Source: Streptomyces cyanogenus
GTDB lineage: Bacteria > Actinomycetota > Actinomycetes > Streptomycetales > Streptomycetaceae
DNA: 64,000 nucleotides
Direction: 5' to 3'
Assembly: GCF_017526105.1 (NCBI RefSeq)
Contig: NZ_CP071839.1
Span: forward strand, 4,642,001 to 4,706,000
Positions 42,139 to 52,100 of the stretch are shown here, piece by piece. The notes under the pieces are model-generated. The model saw nothing but the letters and a program-made list of their open reading frames with translations, was not told the origin of the DNA and made no database searches. A program made the position numbers and the translations under genes. The first letter of the stretch is position 1. Every line of letters starts with the position of its first letter.

Positions 42139-42296
42139 ACCAAGTGCTCGGTGTGCGGGCGGCGTTGCGGCCCGGGACGGCCGGCATCCCGTTCCGAAGT
42201 CAGGCGTGTCCGCCGGCACAGAGGGCAACCGGAGACCACGGAGAGGTCGCTGAGCGCATCTTCGGTCACGACGGATGACCGACGGCAGGGAGGTGG

Positions 42297-42443
42297 ATGA
42301 CGATGTGGTGGATCTGGCTGGTCGCCCTCGTCGCGGCGGTGGCATTGCTCGCCGGGGCGGTGGTCCTCGTTCAGGCACGACGCCGGTCGGGGACGGTGAT
42401 CGCGGTCAACCGCGGGCGCGTCGGCCGGGGAGGCGGACGGTGA
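42297..42443 (+). CDS. Small single-span membrane peptide
   Basis: ATG 42297 encodes 48 residues: MTMWWIWLVALVAAVALLAG, then VVLVQARRRSG and a basic, Gly/Arg-rich tail. A GGGAGG ribosome site lies five bases upstream, and its stop overlaps the GTG start of the PRC-barrel gene (GTGA), so it is coupled to it. The short length means it is easily missed. Function unknown; it probably anchors or assists the PRC-barrel protein. Confidence 0.6.
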   Translation: MTMWWIWLVALVAAVALLAGAVVLVQARRRSGTVIAVNRGRVGRGGGR

Positions 42444-43006
42444 ACACGCTCGTACTCGCCTCCGAACTGTCCGGACGAGTGGTGGTGACACTCGGCGGGG
42501 AAGCGGTCGCGCAGATCAAGGACGTCGTCTTCGACGGGCCGGCGGGCCGGATCACCGGCTTCACCCTCAGTGGGCGCGGCCTGCTGGCCGGACCGCTGAA
42601 ACAAAGCCTTCGCTTCTCCGATGTGCACGCGGTCGGCCCGTCGGCGGTGATGATCGTCAGCCAGGCCCTCCTCGAAGACCGGGACGCGGTCGTCGGACGC
42701 GGCGAAGCCGATCGTGGCCGAGTCCTGGGTGCGCCGGTCCTCACCGAGGAGGGCACCGACATCGGCACCGTGGCGGACGTGGTGATCGAGACGGGGACGA
42801 GCGGTCGGGTGGTCGGCTTCGAGGTCGCCGCCAACGACAACCTCGACCGACGGCACCGCAAGGTGTTCGTGCCGCGCGGCCAGTCACTGGCCGTCTCCGG
42901 CGAGGCCCTCGTCGTACCGGCGCAGGCACAGCGCTTCATCGCCGACGACCTGCCCAGCTTCGCCGCCCAGGTCGAAGCCTTCCTCACTCACACGCGGCAA
43001 CGCTGA
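42440..43006 (+). CDS. PRC-barrel domain protein
   Basis: GTG 42440 (188 residues). Two PRC-barrel-like beta units: VNTLVLASELSGRVVVTLGG and VLTEEGTDIGTVADVVIETG, each with the short strand-turn-strand pattern found in RimM and photosynthetic reaction-centre H proteins. No membrane segment. PRC barrels in actinobacteria are linked to RNA or protein contacts; function not known. It overlaps the small membrane peptide by four bases and precedes a second PRC-barrel gene by 35 bases. Confidence 0.8.
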   Translation: MNTLVLASELSGRVVVTLGGEAVAQIKDVVFDGPAGRITGFTLSGRGLLAGPLKQSLRFSDVHAVGPSAVMIVSQALLEDRDAVVGRGEADRGRVLGAPVLTEEGTDIGTVADVVIETGTSGRVVGFEVAANDNLDRRHRKVFVPRGQSLAVSGEALVVPAQAQRFIADDLPSFAAQVEAFLTHTRQR

Positions 43007-43041
43007 CCCGGCGCCGCTCCGCCCGACGAAGGAGACTCGCG

Positions 43042-43467
43042 ATGCTCTTCTCCCAGGCCTTCGGCCTGCCGGTGATCACAGCCGACGACGCGACCAGCGT
43101 GGGCAAGGTGGCCGACCTGACCGTCGACGCACACGACGCCACGGTGGCGGCGGTGCGGTTGTCCGGGGCGGCCGACCGCGCCGAGCTGGCTTGGAGCGCC
43201 GTGGAGGCAGTGGGCCCGGACGCGGTGATCGTCCGCTCGCGCGTCACTGCCGAGCAGGGACAGGACCGTGTCCCTGCCCATCACCGGGCACTCGGGAGCC
43301 GGGTACTGACCGAGCACGGTGTCGAGCACGGAACAGTGAGGGACATCGCCTTCGACCCTGTTTCCGGTCGCATCCTCACGCTGTACACCGCCCTCGGCGA
43401 GATCGCCGGCGCGCGCTTGATGGGACTCGGCTCCTACGCCATGGTGGTGCGCGCCGACCCTGCCTGA
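43042..43467 (+). CDS. PRC-barrel domain protein
   Basis: ATG 43042 (141 residues), preceded by GAAGGAG. Again two PRC units (LPVITADDATSVGKVADLTV, and VLTEHGVEHGTVRDIAFD). Similar in layout to its upstream neighbour, so the two may be duplicates or act together. It converges on the downstream gene. Confidence 0.8.
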   Translation: MLFSQAFGLPVITADDATSVGKVADLTVDAHDATVAAVRLSGAADRAELAWSAVEAVGPDAVIVRSRVTAEQGQDRVPAHHRALGSRVLTEHGVEHGTVRDIAFDPVSGRILTLYTALGEIAGARLMGLGSYAMVVRADPA

Positions 43468-43571
43468 GGCCGGAACAAGCCCCAGCCTGCCGTTCAGGGG
43501 TTTCTCCGAGGAGCGGTTGACGAGAAGTGCGGGCGGGGTCCGGGCACGGCCCCGGCGGCCGGGAGCGGGAG

Positions 43572-44411
43572 CTACTTGTGTTTCCCGCCGTTTCCGCCGC
43601 TTCCGTCACTGCCGCCGTTTCCGCCGCCGCTCACCTGGCCGTTCCCCGCGTTGTCCGTGCCACCGGAGCCGTTGCCGGACCTGTCGTTGCCGGAGGCACC
43701 GGCATTCCCCGCCGTACCGTTGCCGCCGGCCGCGCCGCCCTTGCCGGACCTGTCCGCGCCGGCGGACCTGCTCGGCTCGGCCGTGGCCCGCGCCAGTTGC
43801 TCGGAGCAGTACGCGGGGACCTTGTCCTTCCCGCCGGCGGCTGCGACGAGCCGCCGCCAGGCAGCCGCGTCGAGCGCCTTGCCGCGGTCCTCGACCTGTT
43901 CGTAGGCCCGGCAGTGGGCTTCGGTGTCGTGGGCGGGGGCCGGGCGGTCCGTCGCGCCGGAGCCGGCGGAGGGCGCCGACGAATCCCCTCCGCCGGGCCG
44001 GTCCGGGACCACCGCCGACGGGCGCGCGCTCGGCCGGCCGGCACCGTCGTCGTCCGTGGACGAGCCGGCGGAACCGATGGCCGCGACCGCGACCCCGCCC
44101 AGGGCGAGGCTGGCGAAGACCGCGCCGAACGTCAGCTTCACGGACCGGCGGGCACGCCGTTGCGCGGCCGGGCGCCAGTCGTCCCGGCGTCGGGTACGCG
44201 CCGCGGGTACGCCCGCGGCGTGGGCGTCCCGGAAGGTGGCCAGGGCCCGCCGCTCGGCCTCGGGGTCGAGATGGCCGTCGCGTATGACGGAGGCCAGCAC
44301 CCTTTCCAGGGCGGCGAGGTCGGGTGCGTCCCACGGTCCGGACCCGGCGTCGTCACCAGGGTGCACACGTCTGCGGCCCCGAACCCCGTTGCCGCTCAGC
44401 CGTTCACCCAT
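43572..44411 (-). CDS. Single-span membrane protein downstream of an ECF sigma factor
   Basis: ATG 44411 (279 residues). A ~95-residue basic cytoplasmic N-terminus (with AALERVLASVIRDGHLDPEAERRAL) precedes a membrane span (~97-117), then a Ser/Gly/Asp-rich extracytoplasmic tail ending in a Gly/Asn-rich repeat. A conserved-looking CxxY...C pair (HCRAYEQVEDRGKALDA, YCSEQLA) lies outside. It follows the ECF sigma gene on the same strand by ~90 bases and may be its anti-sigma factor or output. Confidence 0.7.
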   Translation of the reverse strand: MGERLSGNGVRGRRRVHPGDDAGSGPWDAPDLAALERVLASVIRDGHLDPEAERRALATFRDAHAAGVPAARTRRRDDWRPAAQRRARRSVKLTFGAVFASLALGGVAVAAIGSAGSSTDDDGAGRPSARPSAVVPDRPGGGDSSAPSAGSGATDRPAPAHDTEAHCRAYEQVEDRGKALDAAAWRRLVAAAGGKDKVPAYCSEQLARATAEPSRSAGADRSGKGGAAGGNGTAGNAGASGNDRSGNGSGGTDNAGNGQVSGGGNGGSDGSGGNGGKHK

Positions 44412-44499
44412 GTCCGATTCCGTTCTTGTCCGACAGCCCTGGTCCGGTCGGCGTACTGCGTCTGGTGCCTTTGCGCCCGCCCGATGTCGCCGTTGCCGT

Positions 44500-45159
44500 T
44501 CATTTCGACTCCCCCAGCGCTCGGGAGGCCTCATCCGTCACACCCTCGCCCGGCTCGCCGCTGACGCCCAGCTGCCGGGCCAGGCGTTTCAGACCGCGGT
44601 GGGCGGCCGTACGCACCGCTCCCGGGCGCTTGCCGAGGACGCGTGCGGCGGCGGGACCGTCCAGGCCGATGACGACCCGCAGGAGCACGGCCTCGGCCTG
44701 GTCGGGCGGCAGCCCGCGGACCAGTTCCAGGGCCCGCCCGGTGGAGAGGGACTCCAGAGCCTGGTCATGGGTGTCGTGGCGGCCGGCCAGGTGCAGTATG
44801 TCCTGCTCGGTCCCGCCGGCCCGGGGGCGCACGCGCTGGCGACGGACATGGTCCAGTGCCCGGTGCCGGGCGATGGTCGCGGTCCAGCCGCGGAACCCGG
44901 CCCCGTCCCCCCGGAAACGTCCGAGGTCACGGGCTATCTCCAGCCAGGCGTCTGAGGCCACGTCCTCCGCGTCGTCGCCGACGAGTCCGCGCAGGTAGCC
45001 GAGCAGACCCGGCTGCACGATCCGGTAGGCGACCGCGAAAGCCGTCTCGTCGCCGCCCTGGGCCCGCGCGACCGCCGCGCCCAATTCCCCGTCGTACGCC
45101 TGTACGCGCCGGGATTGCCGTACCTGGCCCAAGACCGTCCTCGTTCGTACCTGGTTCAC
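44500..45159 (-). CDS. ECF sigma factor
   Basis: GTG 45159 (219 residues). Region 2 (AQGGDETAFAVAYRIVQPGLLGYLRGLVGDDAEDVASDAWLEIARDL) and region 4 (LVRGLPPDQAEAVLLRVVIGLDGPAAARVLGKRPGAVRTAAHRGLKRL) are both complete. This is a sigma-70 family ECF factor. The Asp-rich stretch after region 2.1 and the downstream membrane gene suggest membrane-signal control. An alternative start would shorten the N-terminus. Confidence 0.9.
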   Translation of the reverse strand: MNQVRTRTVLGQVRQSRRVQAYDGELGAAVARAQGGDETAFAVAYRIVQPGLLGYLRGLVGDDAEDVASDAWLEIARDLGRFRGDGAGFRGWTATIARHRALDHVRRQRVRPRAGGTEQDILHLAGRHDTHDQALESLSTGRALELVRGLPPDQAEAVLLRVVIGLDGPAAARVLGKRPGAVRTAAHRGLKRLARQLGVSGEPGEGVTDEASRALGESK

Positions 45160-45389
45160 AGCGAGTCCGTGCTGCCCGCCGTGCTCCGGTCGCAGCGACG
45201 GCCCCCATGGTGACCAGCGTCCGTCCTCACAGAAGTGTCACAACGCACCACCGGCCCCTCACGTCGGCGCCGGGACCGGCTCGCGGTCCGGCCGGGTGAC
45301 GTTTCCCGCCACCCGTGCGCTGGCTGATACGGGTTGCGGCAACACACCGCGCGAGGCGACCGCCCGTCGGCTCCGTGACCCATCCCGGA

Positions 45390-45439
45390 TCCCTCTCCGT
45401 GCCGTCGCCCACTCCCCCCGTGAACGGCACGGAGAGGGA
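45390..45439. promoter_or_regulatory. Perfect 16-bp inverted repeat upstream of the DUF1877 gene
   Basis: Arms 45390-45405 and 45424-45439 are perfect complements, with an 18-base spacer. The element lies 51 bases upstream of the DUF1877-like gene start. It could be a transcription terminator, RNA hairpin or protein site; the sequence does not decide between them. Confidence 0.5.
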
Positions 45440-45490
45440 CGGGTCCGCCGGACCTGTGATGCTCCGGCATCCTCGTGCGCTCCTTCTGGC

Positions 45491-45970
45491 ATGAGTGCGA
45501 ATCTCCGCCTGCGAGCGGTGCCGCCCCCGGCACTGCGCAACAGCGCGACCTGGCTGGAGCGGTTGTTCGAGAACGAGGCGGACGCCTCCCGGCACCGGGA
45601 GGAGGTGCTGGACAAGCGCTACCCGGACCAGGAACGCATCTACGCCGGCGCTCCCGCGCAGGGTGCCGGGGACCGGCCCCAGAGCCAGGTGGTGCTCGGT
45701 GGCCGGCCGCTGTTCCGGCCCGACCGGCACAAGCCGCCGTTCCTCGTGCTGACGGCGGCCCAGGCGCGCCGGGTGGCCGAGTTCCTGACGACGGCCGACT
45801 TCGACGCGCTGTGGGCGTTCGCCCGTGACGAGCTGCTGCCGCGCTACGGCGGCCCCGCCGCGGAACGCGAGACGTGGAGTGCGTTCGCGGCGGCACACCA
45901 GGAGCTGCGGGCGTTCTACGCACAGACGGCCGAGTCCGGGGACGCGGTGGTGAAGGTGCCGGCAGCCTGA
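45491..45970 (+). CDS. DUF1877 family protein
   Basis: ATG 45491 (159 residues). The fold pattern, with a first helix (ALRNSATWLERLF), a second half LVLTAAQARRVAEFLTTADF, and the closing ELRAFYAQTAESGDAVVKV, matches the YfbM/DUF1877 group, which acts in unknown cytoplasmic roles; members are small alpha/beta proteins. It does not sit in an operon here. Confidence 0.7.
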   Translation: MSANLRLRAVPPPALRNSATWLERLFENEADASRHREEVLDKRYPDQERIYAGAPAQGAGDRPQSQVVLGGRPLFRPDRHKPPFLVLTAAQARRVAEFLTTADFDALWAFARDELLPRYGGPAAERETWSAFAAAHQELRAFYAQTAESGDAVVKVPAA

Positions 45971-46104
45971 GGCACGGAGCGCGCGCAAGCCCCCGTCCGC
46001 GTGCTCCCCCCGGCCCCACCGGGCTCGGGTGTAACACTTCCGGCCCCGTGCGCTCTTTCCATGGGGACGACCGCGTCGGTCGGCCAGGACAGGGGACACA
46101 GCGC

Positions 46105-46770
46105 GTGCAGGGGACGGACGGAAGAGGCGAGGCGTACGGCGAGGACCCGTACGCCGGCGCCGGGTACGCGTATGCCGGTGCCTACGGCGATGAGTACGGC
46201 AGCGGCCTCACGACCGGCACGCCCGCGCCTGCCTGGGACCCGGTGCCCCCCGCGCAGTGGACGCATCCCACGGCCCACCCCCCGGCGACGGGGCCGGGCC
46301 CCCGCGTCACCGCGGATCCCCTCGTCGTCACCGACCCCTTCGTCGTCCCGCGCCCTCACGCCACCGTGGATCCCCTCGTCGCCACGGATCCCCACCGCCC
46401 CGGCACACCCCTCCACCCAGCCGGGCCGAGCCCCGCCGCGTCCCCGTGGGGCTCCCCCCACGGGGACGTGCTCACCGTGCCGTTCCCGGAGCCGTCTTCG
46501 GAGCCGGGCACGCCCGGGCCTCCCGGCCCAGGACCGCAGCCAGGGGCGAGCGGACCGGTGCGGGCCGTCTTCGTCGCTTCCTCGGGCCGGCGCCAGCGCC
46601 AGGCGCTCCGCGCGGCGCGGCTGCTGATGATCCCCGGGGGCGTCCACGCCGCCGTGCCGGCCGAGGCCGCGGAGGCGGTGGGGTGCGCCCGCGGGTTCCG
46701 CCCCCCTTCAGCAGCCGGCACCGCACGAAACCACGCAGTGGTACTGAGAGACAGGGATCCGAGACCATGA
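46105..46770 (+). CDS. Pro-rich protein coupled to the PBP gene
   Basis: GTG 46105 (221 residues). A low-complexity Tyr/Gly/Pro and Pro/Thr/His region occupies residues 1-130; the last ~70 residues (RAVFVASSGRRQRQALRAARLL) are basic and helical. Its stop overlaps the start of the penicillin-binding protein gene by four bases (ATGA), so translation is coupled. The longer upstream frame starting at 45874 is a GC artefact. Possibly a cell-envelope partner of the PBP; function unknown. Confidence 0.72.
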   Translation: MQGTDGRGEAYGEDPYAGAGYAYAGAYGDEYGSGLTTGTPAPAWDPVPPAQWTHPTAHPPATGPGPRVTADPLVVTDPFVVPRPHATVDPLVATDPHRPGTPLHPAGPSPAASPWGSPHGDVLTVPFPEPSSEPGTPGPPGPGPQPGASGPVRAVFVASSGRRQRQALRAARLLMIPGGVHAAVPAEAAEAVGCARGFRPPSAAGTARNHAVVLRDRDPRP

Positions 46771-49013
46771 GCGGACACCGTCGCCGACCGCCGCAGCGTT
46801 CCGGACGGAGGAAGCGGGCGACCCAGCAGAAACGTTGGATCGACTACCCGCGCCGAGGCCGGACCGGACCGCGCCGCTGGCTGCCGTCCATCCGCCAGTT
46901 GCTGGCACTCCTCCTGCTCTTCCTCGGCGGCACGGCAGCCGCCGTCGGCTACGCCTACGCCACGGTCACCATCCCCGACCCGAACCCCACGACGCTGTTG
47001 CAGAACAACGTCTACTACTGGTCGGACGGCACGGTCCTGGCGACCGACGGCAGCGTCAACCGCCAGAACGTCAGCCTGGCGCAGGTGCCCGCGGACGTAC
47101 AGGGAGCCTTCATCGCCGCGGAGAACGCCTCCTTCTACACCGACCCGGGCGTCGACCCGCAAGGCATCCTCCGCGCCGTCGTCCACATGGCCCGGGGCGA
47201 CTCCGTCCAGTCCGGCTCGACGATCACCCAGCAGTTCGTCAAGAACACCTACCTGGACCAGTCCCAGACCCTCTCCCGCAAGTTCAAGGAACTGCTGATC
47301 TCGTCCAAGATCGGCGCCTCCATGAGCAAGCAGGAGATCCTCCAGGGCTATCTGAACACCTGCTACTTCGGCCGCCAGGCCAACGGCGTCCAGGCCGCCG
47401 CACGCGTGTACTACGACCTGCCGGTGGAGAAGCTCGATGCCGGCCAGGGAGCCTTTCTCGCCGCCGCGGTCAACGAGCCGAGCCTCTTCCAGTACGCCGA
47501 CTCCGACCCCACGGCCAGGAAGCGGGCCGAGGCACGCTGGTCCTGGGTGCTGGACCGGATGGTGGAGACCGGCAGGCTGTCGCCGCAGCAGCGCGCCCGG
47601 TACGCGGCCGCGGGTTTCCCGGCCCCCAGGAAGTGGGCCCCCGGCTCGGGGCTCACCGGCCAGACCGGCTACCTGGTCCAACTGGCCAGGTCGTACGCCC
47701 AGACGCACGACCGCACCATCACCGACAGCAGCCTGAGCCGGGGCGGGTACCAGATCCACACCACCTTCGACAGGAAGAGGACGACGGAACTGGCCCGCGC
47801 CGTCGAGGCGGTACGCAAGCGCCGACTCGACCCCGCCCATCGGCCCGTCGACCGGAACGTCCAGGTCGGAGCCGCCTCGGTGGACCCCGGGACCGGCAGG
47901 ATCCTGGCCGTCTACGGCGGCCCCGGCTTCGACCGGGCCCACTACTCCGACAACGCCGACACCTCCGGCGTCCCGGTGGGCTCGACGTTCAAACCCGTCG
48001 TCCTCGCCGCCGCGCTCCGGCACGGGGCCGTACTGCAACCCGGCAAGCCCCCGGCGCCGATCACCCCGGCCAGCAAGTTCAACGGCGACGACGGCATCAG
48101 GATCAAGGACCAGCAGGGCAACTACGTCACGGACGACAAGGACCCCACCGGTCTCCTCCACCAGCGCAACGACACCACGCAGCGCTGGGGGTACATCTCC
48201 CTGCGCAAGGCGATGGAGCAGTCCGTCAACACGCCGTACGTGCAGCTGGGAGAGGACGTCGGGTACCGGAACGTGGCGAGGACGGCGCAAGCCCTGGGCC
48301 TGCGCCCCGACAGCCTGGCCGCCCCCAGCGCCGGCTTCTACATCGGCACCTCGACACCGAGCGCCATCCGCATGGCAGGCGTCTACGCCACCTTCGCCGC
48401 CTCCGGTGTGCAGGCCGGTCCGTACTCGGTGACCAAGGTGGTCCACAACGGCTCGACGCTGCCGGGCTTCACCGCCCCCGCCCCCGTACGGGCCCTGCCG
48501 GCGACGGTCGCCGACAACGTGACCGACGTACTGCGCGGCGTCACAGCGCGGGGCACCGGCACCAAGGCCCAGGCCCTCGGCAGGCCCGCCGCGGGCAAGA
48601 CGGGAACCACCGACGACTACCGCTCGGCCTGGTTCATCGGCTACACCCCGCAGCTCTCCACCTCCGTCGTCCTCTTCCGAGAGGACTCCCAACACCCACA
48701 GCTGCAGTCCATGGCAGGCGTCGGCGGCCTGCAGAAGGTGTTCGGCGGCGACATCCCCACCGAGATCTGGACCCGGTACATGCGCGACGCCCTCGCCTCC
48801 CTGCCCGTCGCCCCCTTCCCGGCACCCGCCCCCCTCGGCCACGGCACCGACCAGCCCGGCGCTCCGTCCCCCTCCCCTTCCCCCTCCTCCTCGGCGACAC
48901 CCGACAAGCGCCCCGGCAAGACCGGCAGGACCGGCAAGGGGACGACCACCACCACCCCCGCACCCGGCGCGCCCACCCACCGCACCAAGTGCCGCCCCCA
49001 CAAGTGCCGGTGA
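46767..49013 (+). CDS. Class A penicillin-binding protein (bifunctional)
   Basis: ATG 46767 (748 residues) overlaps the previous gene by four bases. A basic N-terminus with a membrane span (~39-60) precedes the glycosyltransferase domain: ENASFYTDPGVDPQGILRA with catalytic Glu, and GSTITQQFVKN. The transpeptidase follows: SxxK at Ser406-Lys409 (GSTFKP), SVN, and KTG in AAGKTGTTDDYRSAW. It makes and cross-links peptidoglycan on the outer face of the membrane. The C-terminal ~90 residues are Pro/Ser/Thr-rich and end in basic residues. It is convergent with the FG-GAP gene across a strong terminator. Confidence 0.95.
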   Translation: MSGHRRRPPQRSGRRKRATQQKRWIDYPRRGRTGPRRWLPSIRQLLALLLLFLGGTAAAVGYAYATVTIPDPNPTTLLQNNVYYWSDGTVLATDGSVNRQNVSLAQVPADVQGAFIAAENASFYTDPGVDPQGILRAVVHMARGDSVQSGSTITQQFVKNTYLDQSQTLSRKFKELLISSKIGASMSKQEILQGYLNTCYFGRQANGVQAAARVYYDLPVEKLDAGQGAFLAAAVNEPSLFQYADSDPTARKRAEARWSWVLDRMVETGRLSPQQRARYAAAGFPAPRKWAPGSGLTGQTGYLVQLARSYAQTHDRTITDSSLSRGGYQIHTTFDRKRTTELARAVEAVRKRRLDPAHRPVDRNVQVGAASVDPGTGRILAVYGGPGFDRAHYSDNADTSGVPVGSTFKPVVLAAALRHGAVLQPGKPPAPITPASKFNGDDGIRIKDQQGNYVTDDKDPTGLLHQRNDTTQRWGYISLRKAMEQSVNTPYVQLGEDVGYRNVARTAQALGLRPDSLAAPSAGFYIGTSTPSAIRMAGVYATFAASGVQAGPYSVTKVVHNGSTLPGFTAPAPVRALPATVADNVTDVLRGVTARGTGTKAQALGRPAAGKTGTTDDYRSAWFIGYTPQLSTSVVLFREDSQHPQLQSMAGVGGLQKVFGGDIPTEIWTRYMRDALASLPVAPFPAPAPLGHGTDQPGAPSPSPSPSSSATPDKRPGKTGRTGKGTTTTTPAPGAPTHRTKCRPHKCR

Positions 49014-49061
49014 GCGCATGCCGACGGCCTCGGGACCGACGCCGGCCTGGCGCGGGACGGG

Positions 49062-49100
49062 CGAAGGCGCCCGGCGAGACCAAGTCGCCGGGCGCCTTCG
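49062..49100. terminator. Bidirectional terminator between convergent genes
   Basis: A perfect 16-bp stem (49062-49077 with 49085-49100) with a 7-base loop, between the penicillin-binding protein (+, ends 49013) and the FG-GAP protein (-, ends 49119). Confidence 0.85.
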
Positions 49101-49118
49101 GAGGAACGAACTCACCCC

Positions 49119-52100
49119 TTACGAAAGGAGCTTGTAGCCGCTCCAGCCGCTCGCGATCCGCGTCCGCGGACCGAACGAGCCCTTTCCGTCACCGCTGTTG
49201 CGCCACACGTCGCCACCGGAGTCGCGCGAGACCAGGTCCGGCCTGCCGTCGTCCGTGATGTCGCCGACCCCGACGACCGCGTTGTACGAGCCGCCCCAGT
49301 TCGACAGCACCTTGACGCGGGCCGCGAACGTGCCGTCGCCCTTGCCGTCGTAGCGGTAGAGGTTGTTGGACGTGTCCTGGGCCAGGAGGTCGGCCCTGCC
49401 GTCGCCGGTGATGTCACCGGTGCCGACGATCTTCTTGTAGCCCTTCCAGTTGTCGTAGAGCTTGACGCGGGAGGCGAGCTTGCCGTCGCTCGTCCCCTTG
49501 TAGAGGTAGACCGCTCCGGTGGACGAGTTCCTCGCGAGCAGGTCCGGGCGTCCGTCACCGCTCACGTCGCCGGGCGAGGTGAGCGCGTTGTACTGCGTCC
49601 AGCCGCTGGTCGCGAGGGTGGTGTACGACGTCGACGGCTTGACCGCCGCCCCGCAGCCCGGCTTGTACAGCCGCAGCGCGCCGCTGCTGTAGCGGACGAG
49701 GACGTCGTTGCAGCGGTCGCCGCTGAGGTCGCCGAAGGGGATCGCCGTGATGGTCGTGGGCCAGCCGGTGCCCGTGTACCTGTCCCCGAACCTGCCCGTC
49801 CCGGTGCCGCTGTGGAAGGTCAGCCCGCCCGAGGAGTTCAGGGTGAGCAGGTCGCCGCGGCCGTCCGGGCCCTCGGGGCTGACGAAGTCGCGGCGCACCG
49901 CGGCCCCGCGCTGCAGGTAGCCCTTGCCGCTGGTCACCGTGCCCGGCGTGGCGGTGCCGAGGCCGGTCGCCTTCAGGGTCCAGGTGAAGTGGCCGTTGGG
50001 GAAGTAACCCCCGCTCGCCGTTCTGCCGTTCCAGGTCGCCGTCACCCGGTCCGGGGTCGCGCCTCCGGTGAGAGTACGAGTGGCCTTGCCGTTCGCACCG
50101 CTCTGGACCGAGGTGAAGGTGAGCGACCAGGAGGTGACCGGGCGGGACAGCACCCAGGTGCCCTGGAAGGACACTCCCGGGGCCACGTAGTCGCCGACCG
50201 ACGTCTCGAAGGCCGTCACGGCGGACGGGGCGATGCCCGTGGTGGTGACGTGGGTGCGCTCGTAGTCGTCGAACCAGGCCACCAGACCGGTGTACTCGTC
50301 GACCGTCCAGCGGTAACGGCGGTCCGTGCTCGGGCCCTTGCCGGCCAGGTCGGAGGCGATCGTGCGAGTGGTGCCGGTGGCCGCCTCGGTGAGCACCAGC
50401 GTGCCCGCGCCATGGTCGTGGCGGACGGTGAAGCCGTCACCGAGAAGCACGTCGCCGGGGCTGACCGCCGTCGACGTACCGGCCCTGGTGTCGTACACGC
50501 CCGCCGAGTCCGTTCCACAGGCCCAGTACACCCAGCGTCCCGCCGCCTGGAGTTCGCTCGGCACACAGGCCAGACCCGGGACGGTCACCGTGGTGAGCGT
50601 CTTCGCCAACGGGATGCTGTACGAGGTGAGCCGGCCGGCGGTGGTGGTGGCGCTCCACAGGGTGGAGCCGTTCAGGGCCGCGGCGCGCACGGACCGCTTC
50701 AGCTTCTGGCCCTGGCCGAACTCGCCGACGTACTGCGCCGGGGTGGTGCCGCCGGAGTCGAAGACGGCGTAGTCGTCGGAGACGTCGACGATCCGGCCGC
50801 CCTGGCCGCCGAAGTCCAGGTAGTGGCCGCCGATTTCCACCAGCCGGTCATCGCCGAGGCTCTCGCCCTCGTCGGTGCCGCCGTTCGCGTCGAGGTAGAC
50901 GTCCCGGGCGTCGAGGTTCCCCCACAGCGCCGAGCACGTGGTGCCCTCGTACGGGCAGAGGGCGGCGTGGATCGAGCCGCTCGCCGTGGCCTCGGACGCC
51001 GTGAGCGTGGCGGAGCCGTCGGTGGTGAGGGTGCGCACGGACGTGGTGTCCGCGGTGGCGTTCGGGTCGTCCTCGGCGACACGCAGGCTGCCGCGGCTGA
51101 GCGCGATGCCGGTCTTGGCGTTCTCCACCGCCGGGGCCTGCTGGACCTTCTGCAGCTTCAGCGTGCCGTCCTCGGCCTCGCTCACCCGCCGCACCCACCA
51201 GTCGGTGGCGTCGGTGCCGCCGCTGACCAGCGCACTGCCGTCACCCGCCGCCAGCGTGTACGCGCCGGCGCTCGCCAGCAGGGTCTGCTGCACCGAGGGG
51301 TCGTCGACATCGACCGCGAGCAGCCTGGAGCCGAGTGCGCTGGAGGACAGCGGCAGCAGCAGCCAGTCGCCGACCAGGACCGGGTCACCGTCGAGCGTGC
51401 CCGGGTCGGCGGGCAGCGTGACGACCTGCTCGGCAGCGGTGAGGTCGGTGCGGGACTTCAGGTGCAGCTCGGCGGTGCCGGCCTGGTACCAGCCGATGCG
51501 GTCCTCGCTCATGACGTAGTGCGAGGCGTACGTGGCGTTGGTGAACACGGTGGTGTTCACGGCCGACGCGATGTCGATGTAGCGGAGCGTGCCGAAGGTG
51601 CGCTCCGCCACGAACACACCGGCGGAGTCCGCCGCGAGGACGTCCTCGCTCCCCACGCTCGTCGCGTCACCGGTGACCTTGCGGGTGCGCCACTCGCCGT
51701 CGACCTTGTCGATCAGGGAGTTGGTGGTGACGATCGTGTCGCCGGCGAGGGCCCGGTAGTAGCCCTGGCCGTATTGGACGGAGCCGTTCCAGCTCACCTT
51801 CCTGGAGGTGGCCGTCGCAGGGTCCCACAGGGTGGCGTACGCGTCGTTGGCCGTGGCCGGCAGCGCGACCAGGTCGCTGTCCGAGCCGTACCAGGCATCA
51901 CGGCACGCGGAGCCGATGTACGTGCAGCCGGTGCCGGGGGTGTAGACGCCGTCGGCGTTCTCGACGGCGACGGTCCTGCCGGTCGAGTAGTCGGTCCACA
52001 ACAGTCCGGTCCTGCCGGTCTGCCGGTGCAGGAAGCCGGTGTCGCCCGCGACGTACGGGCGGTCGGTGCGTGGTGTGGTGGAGCTGGGGTCGACCAGCGT

